Shown here in pieces: positions 7,957 to 15,926 of a DNA stretch of 25,676 bases. Both the position numbers and the translations under genes were made by a program. Every line of letters starts with the position of its first letter. Position 1 is the first letter of the stretch. Under the pieces are notes generated by a model. The model was not told the DNA's origin. It saw only the letters and a program-made list of their open reading frames with translations, and searched no databases. Origin of the DNA: JARIHC01 sp035546975 (GTDB lineage: Bacteria; Patescibacteriota; Saccharimonadia; Saccharimonadales; UBA4665); contig DASZVS010000008.1 in assembly GCA_035546975.1 (NCBI GenBank), forward strand, positions 1 through 25,676. The letters run 5' to 3'.

Positions 7957-8697
7957 GTGCCTGTCACGCCGCATACCCACGAAATAAGCGCATCCGCCGG
8001 AATTATTACCGCCGGCGTTGCCGATTGGATTAGAAAAATTAACGAACCGTTTGCCGATCCCGAACGGGCTACGTATGATTACCGCCTATTTATTGATGAT
8101 TTGAAACTGCCATATACCGACACGACAAATGAGAATGGGCAGCGTGCAATCACCCAGCACGACCAGCTCGCAGGCTGGACCATTGATTTCCTCCGGCGAT
8201 ACGACGATCTCCTCGGCGAAACAAAGGATGCCATGCTGGGACGGCAAATTTTTTGCACCCAAACATACATTGCCCAACTTTTCCGGATGCAGACCATGCT
8301 TCAAGCAACCGACGAAGCCGACTACCTTGCACGCTTACCGCAGAATGGCGTAGCCGGCATCAATTTGGCCATCACAATAGATGAAGCGCTCCGTAAAACC
8401 CTTGCGGCCAGCGATGAGATATCGGTGCATACGCTTGCAGATGGAACTACAACCCTCAACAACCGCCAGGAGGCTCATGTCGAAATTCTCCACCAAGTCG
8501 GCCACCTGGATGCTGGTGAAACGGTATCTGGGACAGTCGTTGATAACTTGGATCTTCAGGCTTGGTGGACCGGCCTCGTGGTTGAATATGTGGTTTTTGG
8601 CGCGAAAGAACGTGACGGCGAACTTGCTGCCGTGCCAGTACTTGACCCGGCTAGCACCGATGCTGAACCTATTGTTTACTTCCCTTTTGAAACTTAG
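7957..8697 (+). CDS. Orphan 246-aa protein
   Basis: The frame starts with GTG 9 nt after a perfect TATAAT with a well-placed -35, which supports this start. The protein is soluble and acidic, with no signal peptide, membrane segment or recognised motif. It contains an aromatic, charged N-terminal half (DYRLFIDDLKLPYTD, GWTIDFLRRYDDLLGE) and a C-terminal stretch with tryptophans (LQAWWTGLVVEYVVFG). No family is recognised. It ends in a 4-nt overlap with the oppositely oriented MazG-like gene. Confidence 0.7.
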   Translation: MPVTPHTHEISASAGIITAGVADWIRKINEPFADPERATYDYRLFIDDLKLPYTDTTNENGQRAITQHDQLAGWTIDFLRRYDDLLGETKDAMLGRQIFCTQTYIAQLFRMQTMLQATDEADYLARLPQNGVAGINLAITIDEALRKTLAASDEISVHTLADGTTTLNNRQEAHVEILHQVGHLDAGETVSGTVVDNLDLQAWWTGLVVEYVVFGAKERDGELAAVPVLDPASTDAEPIVYFPFET

Positions 8698-9014
8698 TCG
8701 AGCTCGACGCTTTCAAGAAAAATCTTTTGTTTGAAACCGCCCCGGCGGGCAGCCTTTTCAGCCTGTACTTTTTCTAGTTCTTCCCTTGTTATGCCTAACG
8801 CGTCGGCGAGAGCGTGCAGTACCTCGTGCACATCAGCTAACTCTTCGGCATTCCGGGCTGTGGCGAGTTCCGCGCACTCCTCTTTCAGTTTTTCCAGCAA
8901 TGCTTCAAGATGTTCAGTGTCGTTTAATACTCTACTCGTGAGTTGCTTGCCATCCGCGCGGATAATCTCTGGGATTTTATCGCGGACAAGCTTGTTATAC
9001 ACCTTCCTAGCCAT
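8694..9014 (-). CDS. MazG-like nucleotide pyrophosphohydrolase
   Basis: The 106-aa protein has the all-alpha NTP pyrophosphohydrolase metal motif: EECAE (residues about 44-48) followed by ELADVHEV, giving the ExxE...ExxD pattern. It opens with YNKLVRDKIPEII, a typical start for small proteins annotated as phosphoribosyl-ATP pyrophosphohydrolase-like. Members hydrolyse NTPs or dNTPs to monophosphates; a housekeeping role in pool cleaning is likely, because no histidine biosynthesis genes are nearby. The minus-strand TACACT (9021-9026) ends exactly 6 nt before the ATG, so a leaderless mRNA is predicted. Confidence 0.85.
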   Translation of the reverse strand: MARKVYNKLVRDKIPEIIRADGKQLTSRVLNDTEHLEALLEKLKEECAELATARNAEELADVHEVLHALADALGITREELEKVQAEKAARRGGFKQKIFLESVELD

Positions 9015-9030
9015 AGATTTAGTGTAGCAC

Positions 9031-9783
9031 TTACGGGAAAAGAATAAGCTTTAATCCAGTTAGTACAATAACGAGTATAAAAATTGTCCGGACCCATTTG
9101 TTGCCATTTTTGAGCGCCGCGTTAGCACCGAGAATACCGCCAATATACATACCGATGATCATTGGGATGCCCAGCTTGAAATTGACTAGATGGTGCGACA
9201 GAAATATAACTAGTGAGGTTCCGAACAAAAAGATCGACGGTATGAAGTTTGAGCCTTTCGCCTCAACGTAAGTCATGCCGAAAAAATACGTCAGGCTATA
9301 CGTAGAAAAGATGCCCGCACCGGCACCGAAAAAGCCGCCGTAAACCGCGATTACAAAATACGCGATAGAACCGATAATTACGCGCTCATCGCCGGGCTTA
9401 AACCGCTTAATACCCCTGTTCGGATTAGATAAGATGATAGGAATGAGTAACAACATGACGACGCCGATAACAACCGAGAAGAGGCTGTCATTCACATGCA
9501 AGTGCACAAGAGCTTTAGCGCCGAGAAAAGCGCCGGCAATGGTAAGCGGAATCAGTTTGAGCACCGGCTTCCAGCGAAGTTTTTTGGCCTTGGCATATTT
9601 CGGTATGGCTGATGCGACCATGCCGAACGAGCCGAAGGCGTTGGTAGCAATAGCGGAGCTCGGCGATAAACCGAGGAAGATAAGCGCGGGGATAGATATA
9701 AGCCCCGCTCCGCCGGTAGCTGCACCGACAAAACCGCTTCCAAGCCCAGCCAGAAAACTGAGCAATATGTGTTCTACGTTCAC
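9031..9783 (-). CDS. TauE/SafE-family membrane permease
   Basis: The 250-aa protein has about eight hydrophobic segments. It has the family's repeated pattern: an N-terminal GLGSGFVGAATGGAGLISIPAL half and a second half with AVYGGFFGAGAGIFSTYSL. This gives the two glycine-rich re-entrant motifs of TauE/SafE (DUF81) carriers. Members export sulfur compounds or organic anions such as sulfoacetate; the substrate here is unknown. It starts with GTG. TACACT on the minus strand (9790-9795) ends exactly 6 nt before the GTG, inside the gap after the ITPase-like gene, so a leaderless mRNA is predicted. Confidence 0.88.
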   Translation of the reverse strand: MNVEHILLSFLAGLGSGFVGAATGGAGLISIPALIFLGLSPSSAIATNAFGSFGMVASAIPKYAKAKKLRWKPVLKLIPLTIAGAFLGAKALVHLHVNDSLFSVVIGVVMLLLIPIILSNPNRGIKRFKPGDERVIIGSIAYFVIAVYGGFFGAGAGIFSTYSLTYFFGMTYVEAKGSNFIPSIFLFGTSLVIFLSHHLVNFKLGIPMIIGMYIGGILGANAALKNGNKWVRTIFILVIVLTGLKLILFP

Positions 9784-9795
9784 CGTATTAGTGTA

Positions 9796-10365
9796 CTATG
9801 CTTGTGCTTTACGAAAGCCCTTGTACCATTCGCCAAACATGTGCCATGCAGACACATGGATATCGCGGGCGTGCTCGCCGGCATCAATATGTTCGGCAAT
9901 AGTCTTATCGGTGCCATCATATACAACCACACGCTCAAAAGACACTCTTCCCCCGCCTCTCTCTTCGTCAATTATTCTGCCCGGAAACTGAACATTGAAT
10001 TGCTTAAGCGTCTTGCCGTCAAAATAAACTACGTACTCTGTCATAACAACACTCTTGTCCGACTTATTTTTCATCAAGTTAATGAAGTCTCCTGCTTCAA
10101 ACCAGGCCTGTACATCTTTCATATAGCCGCCCGGAAAACCGTTGAGCGCATTAATCGACCAAAAATGATCATTTACTACCAGCGGCTTCTTAAGCTGAGC
10201 ATACGCCGCCTCGGCTTTTGCTATAGCGATTTTTGAAGCATTGTGTGATTGGATTTCGTCAATGTCATTGTCTTGAACCTGGACCGATATACCAAATGGT
10301 TCCAACGCTTCGGCGGCTTGCCATGCCTTCCGGTTGTTACTGGTTACAAATATAATCTGGTTCAG
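9796..10365 (-). CDS. ITPase-like (Ham1/RdgB family) nucleotide pyrophosphatase, apparent CTG start
   Basis: Members hydrolyse ITP, dITP and XTP to monophosphates. The family's N-terminal substrate motif is visible as FVTSNNRKAW, encoded at about 10318-10352. Later come the DNDIDEIQ segment, IAIAKAEAAY, the aspartate of VVNDHF, and NGFPGGYMKD, closer to the archaeal-type branch than to E. coli RdgB (DSGL is DHFW here). No ATG, GTG or TTG lies between the motif and the in-frame stop TAA upstream. The first such codon is TTG at 10305, after the motif. I therefore place the start at CTG 10365-10363, which overlaps the polA TGA and gives (M)NQIIFVTSNNRK, 189 aa. Translation coupled to polA is likely. 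Confidence 0.7.
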   Translation of the reverse strand: MNQIIFVTSNNRKAWQAAEALEPFGISVQVQDNDIDEIQSHNASKIAIAKAEAAYAQLKKPLVVNDHFWSINALNGFPGGYMKDVQAWFEAGDFINLMKNKSDKSVVMTEYVVYFDGKTLKQFNVQFPGRIIDEERGGGRVSFERVVVYDGTDKTIAEHIDAGEHARDIHVSAWHMFGEWYKGFRKAQA

Positions 10366-13016
10366 AGTTCGCCCCAGTTTTTGCCAATGGTAACGTCGAC
10401 GTCCAGGCGGACGGGTAATTTATAAACATTTTCCATGGTTTCTTTGAGTAATTCGCCGATCCGCTCGGCAACCGGTTCCGGGCACTCCACCAAAATGGAG
10501 TCATGGATCTGTAAAAGCATATTGCAGTCGTTATGCTGCTCACGCAGTAACTTGTCCACCTGCACCATCGACATTTTCATGAGATCCGCCTCTGTGCCTT
10601 GGATGGGCATATTAATAGCTGCGCGCTCTGCGCTCGAACGCACCACAAAGTTGCTCGAATGAATATCCGGCATTGGGCGGCGCCGGCCGAAAAGCGTTTC
10701 TACGTAGCCATCCTTGCGGGCCTTTTCCTTTATGCTGTCCATGTAGTCGAAGAGTGCGGGCCGTAGTTCTTTGTAGCGCTCTATGAACGCCACTGCCTGC
10801 TCTCGGGTCATACCCGTGGCCACAGAGAGGCCGTGCGGGCTCATGCCGTAGAGAATACCAAAGTTAATAACCTTAGCTGCTCGGCGCATCTGTTTAGTCA
10901 CATCTTCTTGTTCGCGGCCATACACCTGCGCTGCAGTCGTCGCATGGATGTCGGCGCCGCGGTTGAACATCTCAATTAATTCCTTATCGTCTGCCAGTAC
11001 AGCTGCCAACCGCAGCTCAAATTGCGAATAATCGGCGCTTACCAACCGCTTGCCTTTGCCCGCCACAAAAGCCGTGCGAATCCGCCGGCCGAGATCGGTG
11101 CGCGTCGGTATGTTCTGCAAGTTCGGGTCAGAACTATTCAATCGGCCGGTCTGGGCGTTCGTCAGGCCAAAGGTCGTGTGTACGCGCGAATGTTCGTCGA
11201 CCTGTTTCGGCAGTGTATCTATGTAGGTATTCTTAAGCTTAGCGACTTCGCGGTACTGCGTAATTAAGTCGATAATCGGATGCTGGCCACGCAGCTTATC
11301 CAGCTCGCTGGCAGCTGTGCTGTAGCCCGTCTTGCCTCTCTTAATTCCTTGCGTGGGCAACTTAAGCTTTTCAAATAAAACTTCGGCTAACTGTCCAGGC
11401 GATCCTATGTTGAATTCCTCGTCGGCGTAGCCATAAATTTGCTGCTCATAATCCGAAATCAAGTCACCGACTTCGTCCGCAAATTTTTCCAGGTACTTGG
11501 TATCAAGTTCAATGCCCATAAATTCCATGCGTGCGAGCACTGGAATAACCGGCCAGTCCGTCTCAGTTGCCAGTTTCGGTAACTTCGGCATTTTCTTTAG
11601 TTCCCCGTCCTGTTTGTCGTGCAGCGCTTTAATTACTGCAATGATTTCAGGTGCGCGCTGAATCAGTTCATCCGGGCTCAAATTCTCAAATGGAGAACCC
11701 TCATAATGCAAGTCGGCTTCAGCGAGTTCAGTCAACGTCTGCTCGCGACGAAGCGAATTGAGCAAAAAGGCGCCAATGAGCACGTCGTGGCCTACTGTTG
11801 GCAGGTCTTTTACGTCCAGGGCCAGCAACGTCTTAAGCGTCGATTTCAAATCATAACCGACGAGTGGCCGGACATCCTTGAACTCTTTAGCAATAGCCGC
11901 CTGGTCGAGTTTGCGCAGGTCAAGCGTATATGTACTTTTGCCGTCCAGGCTCATAATGAGCACTTCTGGTTTCTGCCCGTCTTTGCCAGCTGAACGGGCA
12001 TGGATATAAAAATGCTCGGAATCACCGAGCTTGAGTTCGGCGGCCTTTTCGTTCGTATCGATCAAAGTATTCTTGCCGGCTTTTGCCAAGCCGCCGCCAT
12101 TCTTAGCATGATGGTCATCTATTGCTACCTGCATAACTTCCGGCAATTGACGAGCCAAATTGCGAAATTCCAGTTTCTGCAACAGCTCTAGCACCTTAGC
12201 CGGTTGTATGTTATGGCCATCAACCGCTTTCAGGTCGAGTTTGACTGGCGCATCTGTCCAGATCCGCGCCAACTCTTTGCTTAAATACGCGGAGTCTTTG
12301 CCCGCTTCCAGCTTCTTACGCATTGATTCCTTAATGAGCGGCAAGTTTTTGTAGACGCCGTTGAGCGTGCCGTATTCCTGCAACAGCTGCACGGCGCCCT
12401 TTTCGCCAATGCCCGGCACGCCCGGGATATTGTCCGACGAATCGCCTTTAATCGACTTCATATCCAGGAACTGGTCGACCCGGATACCATATTTAGCCTC
12501 AAAACTCTTAGGCGAATACAATTCTATGTTGCTAAGACCTTTTTTGAGCGCGTAAACCTTCACATCGCCATCAACCATCTGCAGCATGTCCAGATCTGAG
12601 GTCACTAGCAGCGTTTCAATCCCCTGCTTGTGCGCCTGGACTGCAAGCGTGCCCATAATGTCGTCGGCTTCGTAGTCATCAAGCTCATAAAGCGGCCACC
12701 CGAATGCATCAAGCAGCTCGTGCAGCACGGGAATTTGTTCATAAAAGTCCGGCGGTGCCGGTTTGCGCCCAGCTTTGTATTCAGGATACAGTTCCAGCCG
12801 CTTGCGGATATTGGTTTTCGGCTTATCCCATGCTACAGCTACGTAATCCGGCTTCAGCCGCTTGATAACTTCCAGCGCCATCGTAGCAAAACCAAATACG
12901 CCGCCTGTCGGCGTCCCATCCTTGGTTGCCAAGTTCGGCATTGCATAATAGCCGCGGTAAAATACCGACTTGCCGTCGATAATGGCAAACTTCTTTTTCC
13001 CGGTAGATTCCGCCAT
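10362..13016 (-). CDS. polA: DNA polymerase I
   Basis: The 884-aa protein has three regions. Residues 1 to about 290 are a 5'-3' flap exonuclease (AIIDGKSVFYRGYY, DYEADDIMG, VTSDLDMLQ, SDNIPGVPGIGEKGA). About 300-480 is the 3'-5' exonuclease fold, but its DxE motif and other catalytic acids are missing (HFYIHARSAG), so proofreading is probably lost, as in Taq and Bacillus enzymes. About 500-884 is a complete family A polymerase: motif A ADYSQFE (D662), motif B KVINFGILYG (K715, F719), motif C QIHDSI (H838, D839). It fills gaps and removes primers. TATACT (complement of 13025-13030) ends 8 nt before the ATG. Its stop overlaps the start of the ITPase-like gene. Confidence 0.97.
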   Translation of the reverse strand: MAESTGKKKFAIIDGKSVFYRGYYAMPNLATKDGTPTGGVFGFATMALEVIKRLKPDYVAVAWDKPKTNIRKRLELYPEYKAGRKPAPPDFYEQIPVLHELLDAFGWPLYELDDYEADDIMGTLAVQAHKQGIETLLVTSDLDMLQMVDGDVKVYALKKGLSNIELYSPKSFEAKYGIRVDQFLDMKSIKGDSSDNIPGVPGIGEKGAVQLLQEYGTLNGVYKNLPLIKESMRKKLEAGKDSAYLSKELARIWTDAPVKLDLKAVDGHNIQPAKVLELLQKLEFRNLARQLPEVMQVAIDDHHAKNGGGLAKAGKNTLIDTNEKAAELKLGDSEHFYIHARSAGKDGQKPEVLIMSLDGKSTYTLDLRKLDQAAIAKEFKDVRPLVGYDLKSTLKTLLALDVKDLPTVGHDVLIGAFLLNSLRREQTLTELAEADLHYEGSPFENLSPDELIQRAPEIIAVIKALHDKQDGELKKMPKLPKLATETDWPVIPVLARMEFMGIELDTKYLEKFADEVGDLISDYEQQIYGYADEEFNIGSPGQLAEVLFEKLKLPTQGIKRGKTGYSTAASELDKLRGQHPIIDLITQYREVAKLKNTYIDTLPKQVDEHSRVHTTFGLTNAQTGRLNSSDPNLQNIPTRTDLGRRIRTAFVAGKGKRLVSADYSQFELRLAAVLADDKELIEMFNRGADIHATTAAQVYGREQEDVTKQMRRAAKVINFGILYGMSPHGLSVATGMTREQAVAFIERYKELRPALFDYMDSIKEKARKDGYVETLFGRRRPMPDIHSSNFVVRSSAERAAINMPIQGTEADLMKMSMVQVDKLLREQHNDCNMLLQIHDSILVECPEPVAERIGELLKETMENVYKLPVRLDVDVTIGKNWGEL

Positions 13017-13062
13017 ACACCTTTAGTATACGCTACAAGCCCAGGGATACGCGCCGGATAAA

Positions 13063-13899
13063 TTACCTGCTAGTAGCCGGGTCGGGCGCCGCGCCGTAAA
13101 AGGCTGCCGGAGCTTCTGTGACCGCACCCCACAATTGGTCGCCGCACGACCAGTGCCACCATTCTGTCGGGTTAACCGAAAAACCGGTAATTTCCCCAGT
13201 TAGCGCACCGCGCATAATCCAGTAAAATGCCCGGCGGTTTTTTTGCGCCTGGCGCTCGTTCGCACTCAGGGGTTTATTATGCTCAAAATAATCGGGATTC
13301 GTAACTTCTGAGGTGCTCTGATGGCCACCATTCATATCTATCTTGGCGTCCGCTATGTGGCGCATATCAGGATTAACCCGGCGGATACAAATGTCGAATA
13401 CGCCGCCGGTAGCGTGCGGTGACGGCGAGCTAGAGTCCATGGAAGGCTTAGCAATCAGCTGGTCCCGCCGCGCCATAATCTCAGCCTTCCCCATCTCAGG
13501 ATTTTGCTTGCGAATAAGTGCCGGAAACACTTCCTTGTACAGCTGGCGCTGGACTGCAAGCGGCCGGTAGCCCTCCTCTAAAAAGAGCTCTGCCTTTGCT
13601 CCGAAAATCGCCTCAGCCTCGGTAGATTCCTGTAGCGCCATATTGATATCGGCCAATCGCTCGACCACGCTTTGGCGAAGCCAAATCCGCGGCTCCGCGC
13701 CAGGCAGCGGCTTGCCGGTAGCAGCTGTCGGCCGCGAGTAGTGGCTCTGTCCGGCCAGACCGTATTCTGCAATATCTACCAGCGGTTCCCCGCTATACTT
13801 ACCCGTCGTGTTAACCGGGTAGTCCCGGTAACCGTTTTTCCGTTTCCGGGCATCCGTATAATCCGGCACCGGCCGCAGAAGTATTTGTGCTATGGTCAT
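13063..13899 (-). CDS. VanX/DdpX-like D-Ala-D-Ala dipeptidase (M15 family)
   Basis: The 278-aa protein keeps all expected VanX residues at family spacing. R112 is in EGYRPLAVQ. H161 and D168 are in SPHATGGVFD (the SxHxxGxxxD zinc motif). E245 and H248 are in EWWHW (catalytic base and third zinc ligand). VanX-type enzymes cut the D-Ala-D-Ala dipeptide in the cytoplasm; relatives trim peptidoglycan peptides. No signal peptide or membrane segment is present, which favours a cytoplasmic dipeptide substrate. It lies 19 nt after the 342-aa gene and probably shares its transcript; no clear Shine-Dalgarno is visible. Confidence 0.85.
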   Translation of the reverse strand: MTIAQILLRPVPDYTDARKRKNGYRDYPVNTTGKYSGEPLVDIAEYGLAGQSHYSRPTAATGKPLPGAEPRIWLRQSVVERLADINMALQESTEAEAIFGAKAELFLEEGYRPLAVQRQLYKEVFPALIRKQNPEMGKAEIMARRDQLIAKPSMDSSSPSPHATGGVFDICIRRVNPDMRHIADAKIDMNGGHQSTSEVTNPDYFEHNKPLSANERQAQKNRRAFYWIMRGALTGEITGFSVNPTEWWHWSCGDQLWGAVTEAPAAFYGAAPDPATSR

Positions 13900-13918
13900 G
13901 CTCGTTCTTGCCTAGGCC

Positions 13919-14947
13919 CTATTGCGATTCGCGGTTCCGAAGCATTTTTGCTACTTTATGGGCTTCTCCGGCCAGTTGGTTCAAACCAGGCTGCTTTGGG
14001 TCTTCGCCCTTTATAGCAGCTAACGCAACCGTGCCATACGCCAACACATGGCCATGTATATCGCCGACACGCTCTTCAGCCTCCAGTGCAGCCAGCGTGC
14101 AGGAAGGTTCGTAAGTCGCGCTGGTCACCAAAGCAACATTTTTGACGGCAGGGCCGTACTCAATTTCTTGGCTAGCTCCCAAAAACCCGGAGGCAAAACC
14201 CATCTTTTGCGCATTTGAGGGCTGTATATATTTCGAAGGATCATCAGGGTGAGCCGGATCCGGAAAGCGGTCAACGCGCATGGCAATAGCCGGTTTGCCG
14301 CCGCCAATTGTTCCGAGCTGCACAAATTGGTCCGACCCGTGTTTTGGCCCAATTAAATATGAATCAGGCTCCTCGCTTAAATCGTAGGCAGCATTGAATT
14401 TAGAAGGGTCACCGCCCAAGAAACCACGGGCGCCTTCTGGAAACGGTTCAAACTTAGGGTGCCGCTTTATTACTTGGCAGGCAACGTCGAATTCCGTCTC
14501 ACCCACCTCGTCAATCTCCATGCCAAGCAGTCTTGCCGTAAGTTCTCTTTCTTTGTCGCCAAGTTTCCTGACGCCGCCCGTAATGATAATCTGGCGGGGT
14601 TGTACATGATCTTCCAAGACAAGCTCCAGCTCAGCCATCATCTTATGAGCTTGGCCGCCTTCAAGAACGGCATTATAGCCCCTTGCCAGACCAGTTTCGA
14701 AGGCACCTACGCTTCTTTCGCGGCCCGGCCCAAGGTCAGCCATGGCAACACGAAAGTGAGCTTCCTGCTCCTCCGTAAGATTACCGGCATCAAACGCGAC
14801 GTCTTCGCGCCGTTCCTCGCTCTTAGGGTCCGGAAAAACTTCTAACGGATCGGCGCCCGGCTGGCCAACCACGGCCTCTGTGGCACGCGCTAACGCCTGC
14901 TGCATGCGAAGCACTTCATTATTACTTGAGCCTGTACGTTCGTGCAT
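13919..14947 (-). CDS. Possible DUF218-like (YdcF/ElyC fold) protein, copy A
   Basis: The 342-aa soluble protein is not firmly recognised. It contains two glycine pairs, LEGG at 95-98 and IITGGVRK at 121-128. An acidic segment GETEFDVACQ (149-158) follows, and later VALVTSATYEPS. This order (GG, GG-x-R, E, then a 'vTS' strand) resembles the Rossmann-like DUF218 family found in envelope proteins SanA, ElyC and YdcF. The 328-aa protein at 15855-16841 shares the order, with GGxRK at the same residue numbers, so the two are likely paralogues. It is first in an operon with the VanX-like gene. A GAAAGG lies 6 nt before the ATG. Confidence 0.6.
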   Translation of the reverse strand: MHERTGSSNNEVLRMQQALARATEAVVGQPGADPLEVFPDPKSEERREDVAFDAGNLTEEQEAHFRVAMADLGPGRERSVGAFETGLARGYNAVLEGGQAHKMMAELELVLEDHVQPRQIIITGGVRKLGDKERELTARLLGMEIDEVGETEFDVACQVIKRHPKFEPFPEGARGFLGGDPSKFNAAYDLSEEPDSYLIGPKHGSDQFVQLGTIGGGKPAIAMRVDRFPDPAHPDDPSKYIQPSNAQKMGFASGFLGASQEIEYGPAVKNVALVTSATYEPSCTLAALEAEERVGDIHGHVLAYGTVALAAIKGEDPKQPGLNQLAGEAHKVAKMLRNRESQ

Positions 14948-14997
14948 TATTTACCTTTCATATAAGTTCTAAAGTGGTACAGTCGGTTATTCTATAG

Positions 14998-15022
14998 CAA
15001 TATATTCATTTTGTCAATATAT
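14998..15022. repeat. CAATATAT direct repeats upstream of the TrmB gene
   Basis: CAATATAT occurs at 14998-15005 and 15015-15022, 17 bp apart, in an AT-rich gap of 166 bp between the divergent 342-aa gene and the TrmB-family gene. These could be extra binding sites for a regulator, but AT-rich sequence makes chance repeats common. Confidence 0.25.
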
Positions 15023-15059
15023 ATGGAACATTATAAACCACAGAATCCAGATGTAATAT

Positions 15060-15090
15060 TAATTTTGTATATTTACTATTCACAAAATTA
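15060..15090. promoter_or_regulatory. Candidate operator for the TrmB-family regulator
   Basis: TAATTTTGT (15060-15068) and ACAAAATTA (15082-15090) form a perfect 9-bp inverted repeat with a 13-nt gap. The half-site centres are 22 bp apart, about two helical turns, as expected for a dimer binding one face of DNA. The right half covers most of the -35 box of the promoter just upstream of the regulator gene, so binding should repress it. Confidence 0.5.
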
Positions 15091-15107
15091 TATATTTATG
15101 TTATGTT
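15079..15107 (+). promoter_or_regulatory. Promoter of the TrmB-family gene
   Basis: -35 TTCACA (15079-15084, five of six consensus bases), 17-bp spacer, -10 TATGTT (15102-15107). The -10 ends exactly 6 nt before the ATG at 15114, predicting transcription from the start codon itself. Confidence 0.65.
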
Positions 15108-15113
15108 GGGAGC

Positions 15114-15926
15114 ATGGTTGATTTATCTGCTGCCGGCCTTACCCAAACAGAAGCGAAATGCTATCTTGCATTGCTCGAAAAACCGGAGTGGAAGCCGGCA
15201 GAACTGGCAAAATATGTTCATGAAAGCCGGACAAACTGCTATAAGCTCCTCGACAAATTAGTTGAGTACGGTTTGGCGGAACGCTTTGATAAAACCAAAA
15301 AACTGCACTACCGCGCTGCGAATCCCACGCAACTTTTAGTACGTTCGCGGGAACTTCGCGCTGCCCGCGAAGCTTCCGAAAAGGAGCTGGAAGCCGAAAC
15401 CCAAAACCTTATTCAAGAATTTTATAAAACGAATGAGCAGCCCGGCATTCAGTATTACCAAGGCGAATCCGAGATCCGGCAGATTTTCGAAGCTATCGCG
15501 CAGTCGAATGAAGAGGTTGTGTACATAAACACAAAAGCAGGTATCGATTTTTACGGCTTCCCTACTATGCATAACTTGCGCATGCTTGCGCCGCTCAAAA
15601 AAGTAGCGCGCCGCGCATTGACGCCGGATGTGCCAGCGGCGCCGAAAGATTACAAAGATAAAGACCCGCTGGTACTTCTAAAGCGGACGTGGCTGAAACA
15701 ATCGGATTATACAACGCCGGTTGAATGGGGCGCTTTCGATAACAAACTCTATTTGATTTCGTACGGCAAGGAAGCGCTCGGGCTTATCATAGAAAGCCAG
15801 CAGATAGCAGATTCTTTCAAAGAGTTGTTCAAGCTACTCGAACGCGGACAAAAATTATTGCCCGATTACGCTCGGCTCCCCCGAAATGCCGGTGCCAGCG
15901 GCAAGACCGCTCCCCGTTTGCCGTAA
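15114..15926 (+). CDS. TrmB-family transcriptional regulator
   Basis: The 270-aa protein starts with a winged helix typical of TrmB: LSAAGLTQTEAKCYLALLEK, then WKPAELAKYVHESRTNCYKLLDKLVEYGLAE (recognition helix near 43-55) and a wing with LHYRAANP. A coiled-coil-like helix (about 78-105) follows. The C-terminal domain has QYYQGESEIRQIFEAI, a pattern of the TrmB sensor region. TrmB proteins are sugar- or metabolite-responsive in archaea; the ligand here is unknown. It sits between two minus-strand operons with a strong promoter and candidate operator. Its last 72 nt overlap the 3' end of the 328-aa gene. Confidence 0.85.
   Translation: MVDLSAAGLTQTEAKCYLALLEKPEWKPAELAKYVHESRTNCYKLLDKLVEYGLAERFDKTKKLHYRAANPTQLLVRSRELRAAREASEKELEAETQNLIQEFYKTNEQPGIQYYQGESEIRQIFEAIAQSNEEVVYINTKAGIDFYGFPTMHNLRMLAPLKKVARRALTPDVPAAPKDYKDKDPLVLLKRTWLKQSDYTTPVEWGAFDNKLYLISYGKEALGLIIESQQIADSFKELFKLLERGQKLLPDYARLPRNAGASGKTAPRLP

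Noticed and set aside
9796..10305. ITPase-like gene starting at TTG 10305
   Set aside because: This would remove the TSNNRK substrate motif encoded just upstream.
10337..10543. 68-aa minus-strand frame within polA
   Set aside because: It is the +1 shadow of polA motif C to the stop and ends in a different frame from the ITPase-like gene.
10362..13016. Loss of PolA proofreading residues as a novelty
   Set aside because: The same loss is common in other bacterial DNA polymerase I proteins.
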